Of a stretch of DNA of 5,006 nucleotides, positions 4,965 to 5,006 are shown one piece after another. The notes under the pieces are model-generated. The model worked only from the letters and a program-made list of their open reading frames with translations. It was not told where the DNA came from and ran no database searches. Source of the DNA: Candidatus Zixiibacteriota bacterium (GTDB lineage: Bacteria > Zixibacteria > MSB-5A5 > GN15 > FEB-12); NCBI GenBank assembly GCA_003641405.1, contig QNAF01000211.1:1-5006 (forward strand). Reading direction: 5' to 3'. The first letter of the stretch is position 1. The number at the start of each line of letters is the position of its first letter. The translations under genes and the position numbers were made by a program.

Positions 4965-5006
4965 ATGGAAAACGTCCAGCAGAAAAAAGGAATGTCAAAG
5001 GGGTGC
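4965..5006 (+). CDS. Start of an unidentified protein (partial, 14 codons)
   Basis: The frame begins ATG GAA AAC and encodes MENVQQKKGMSKGC before the window ends. I do not recognise the gene from so short a piece. The strong AAAGGAG site 4 bases upstream and the candidate promoter about 100 bases further up make a true start likely. The polar, lysine-rich beginning ending in SKGC could precede a membrane segment, but nothing beyond codon 14 is visible and this is only a guess. It lies beyond the terminator of the ribosomal operon, so it should be an independent transcription unit with no functional link implied. Confidence 0.6.
   Translation, partial: MENVQQKKGMSKGC

Overview
This window is the distal part of a bacterial spc–alpha ribosomal protein cluster, all on the plus strand. 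It reads, in order: the 3' end of secY, then adk, map, infA, rpmJ, rpsM, rpsK, rpsD, rpoA and rplQ. A transcription terminator follows, then a spacer with a candidate promoter, and the first 14 codons of an unrelated gene that runs off the right edge. All nine complete genes are intact, with no frameshift, insertion or pseudogene. I see no tRNA, rRNA, CRISPR array or mobile element.

Layout: 1-93 is the cytosolic tail of SecY. Adenylate kinase (96-656, short-LID form) and methionine aminopeptidase (667-1413) follow with 2- and 10-base gaps. IF-1 (1422-1640) and L36 (1668-1784, a 38-residue zinc protein) lead into the alpha-operon set: S13 (1809-2195, TTG start), S11 (2219-2611, GTG start), S4 (2655-3284, four-cysteine zinc form), RNA polymerase alpha (3315-4298) and L17 (4316-4738, lysine-rich tail). 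Gaps between genes are 2 to 43 bases, so translation is probably tightly linked and one polycistronic message is likely. The only long non-coding stretch is 4739-4964 (226 bases). It holds a small hairpin, a strong intrinsic terminator and a possible promoter for the next gene.

The genes together serve protein export (SecY), the nucleotide pool (Adk), N-terminal methionine removal (Map), translation initiation (IF-1), the 30S head and decoding region (S13, S11, S4), the 50S subunit (L36, L17) and RNA polymerase assembly (RpoA). This is the classic grouping of growth-rate-linked genes.

Organism: a bacterium with a balanced base composition. Having secY-adk-map-infA-rpmJ directly joined to rpsM-rpsK-rpsD-rpoA-rplQ excludes an E. 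coli-like arrangement, where adk and map lie elsewhere. It also differs from B. subtilis, where rpsD is elsewhere. Short Adk and an alpha subunit beginning MKWKPLTMPK make me lean towards a Gram-negative lineage near the FCB group (Gemmatimonadota- or Zixibacteria-like). That placement is a low-confidence impression without a search. I found no new biological system. The most interesting signals are a related hairpin motif in two intergenic spots (after rpsK and after rplQ) and the start of an unidentified gene at the right edge.
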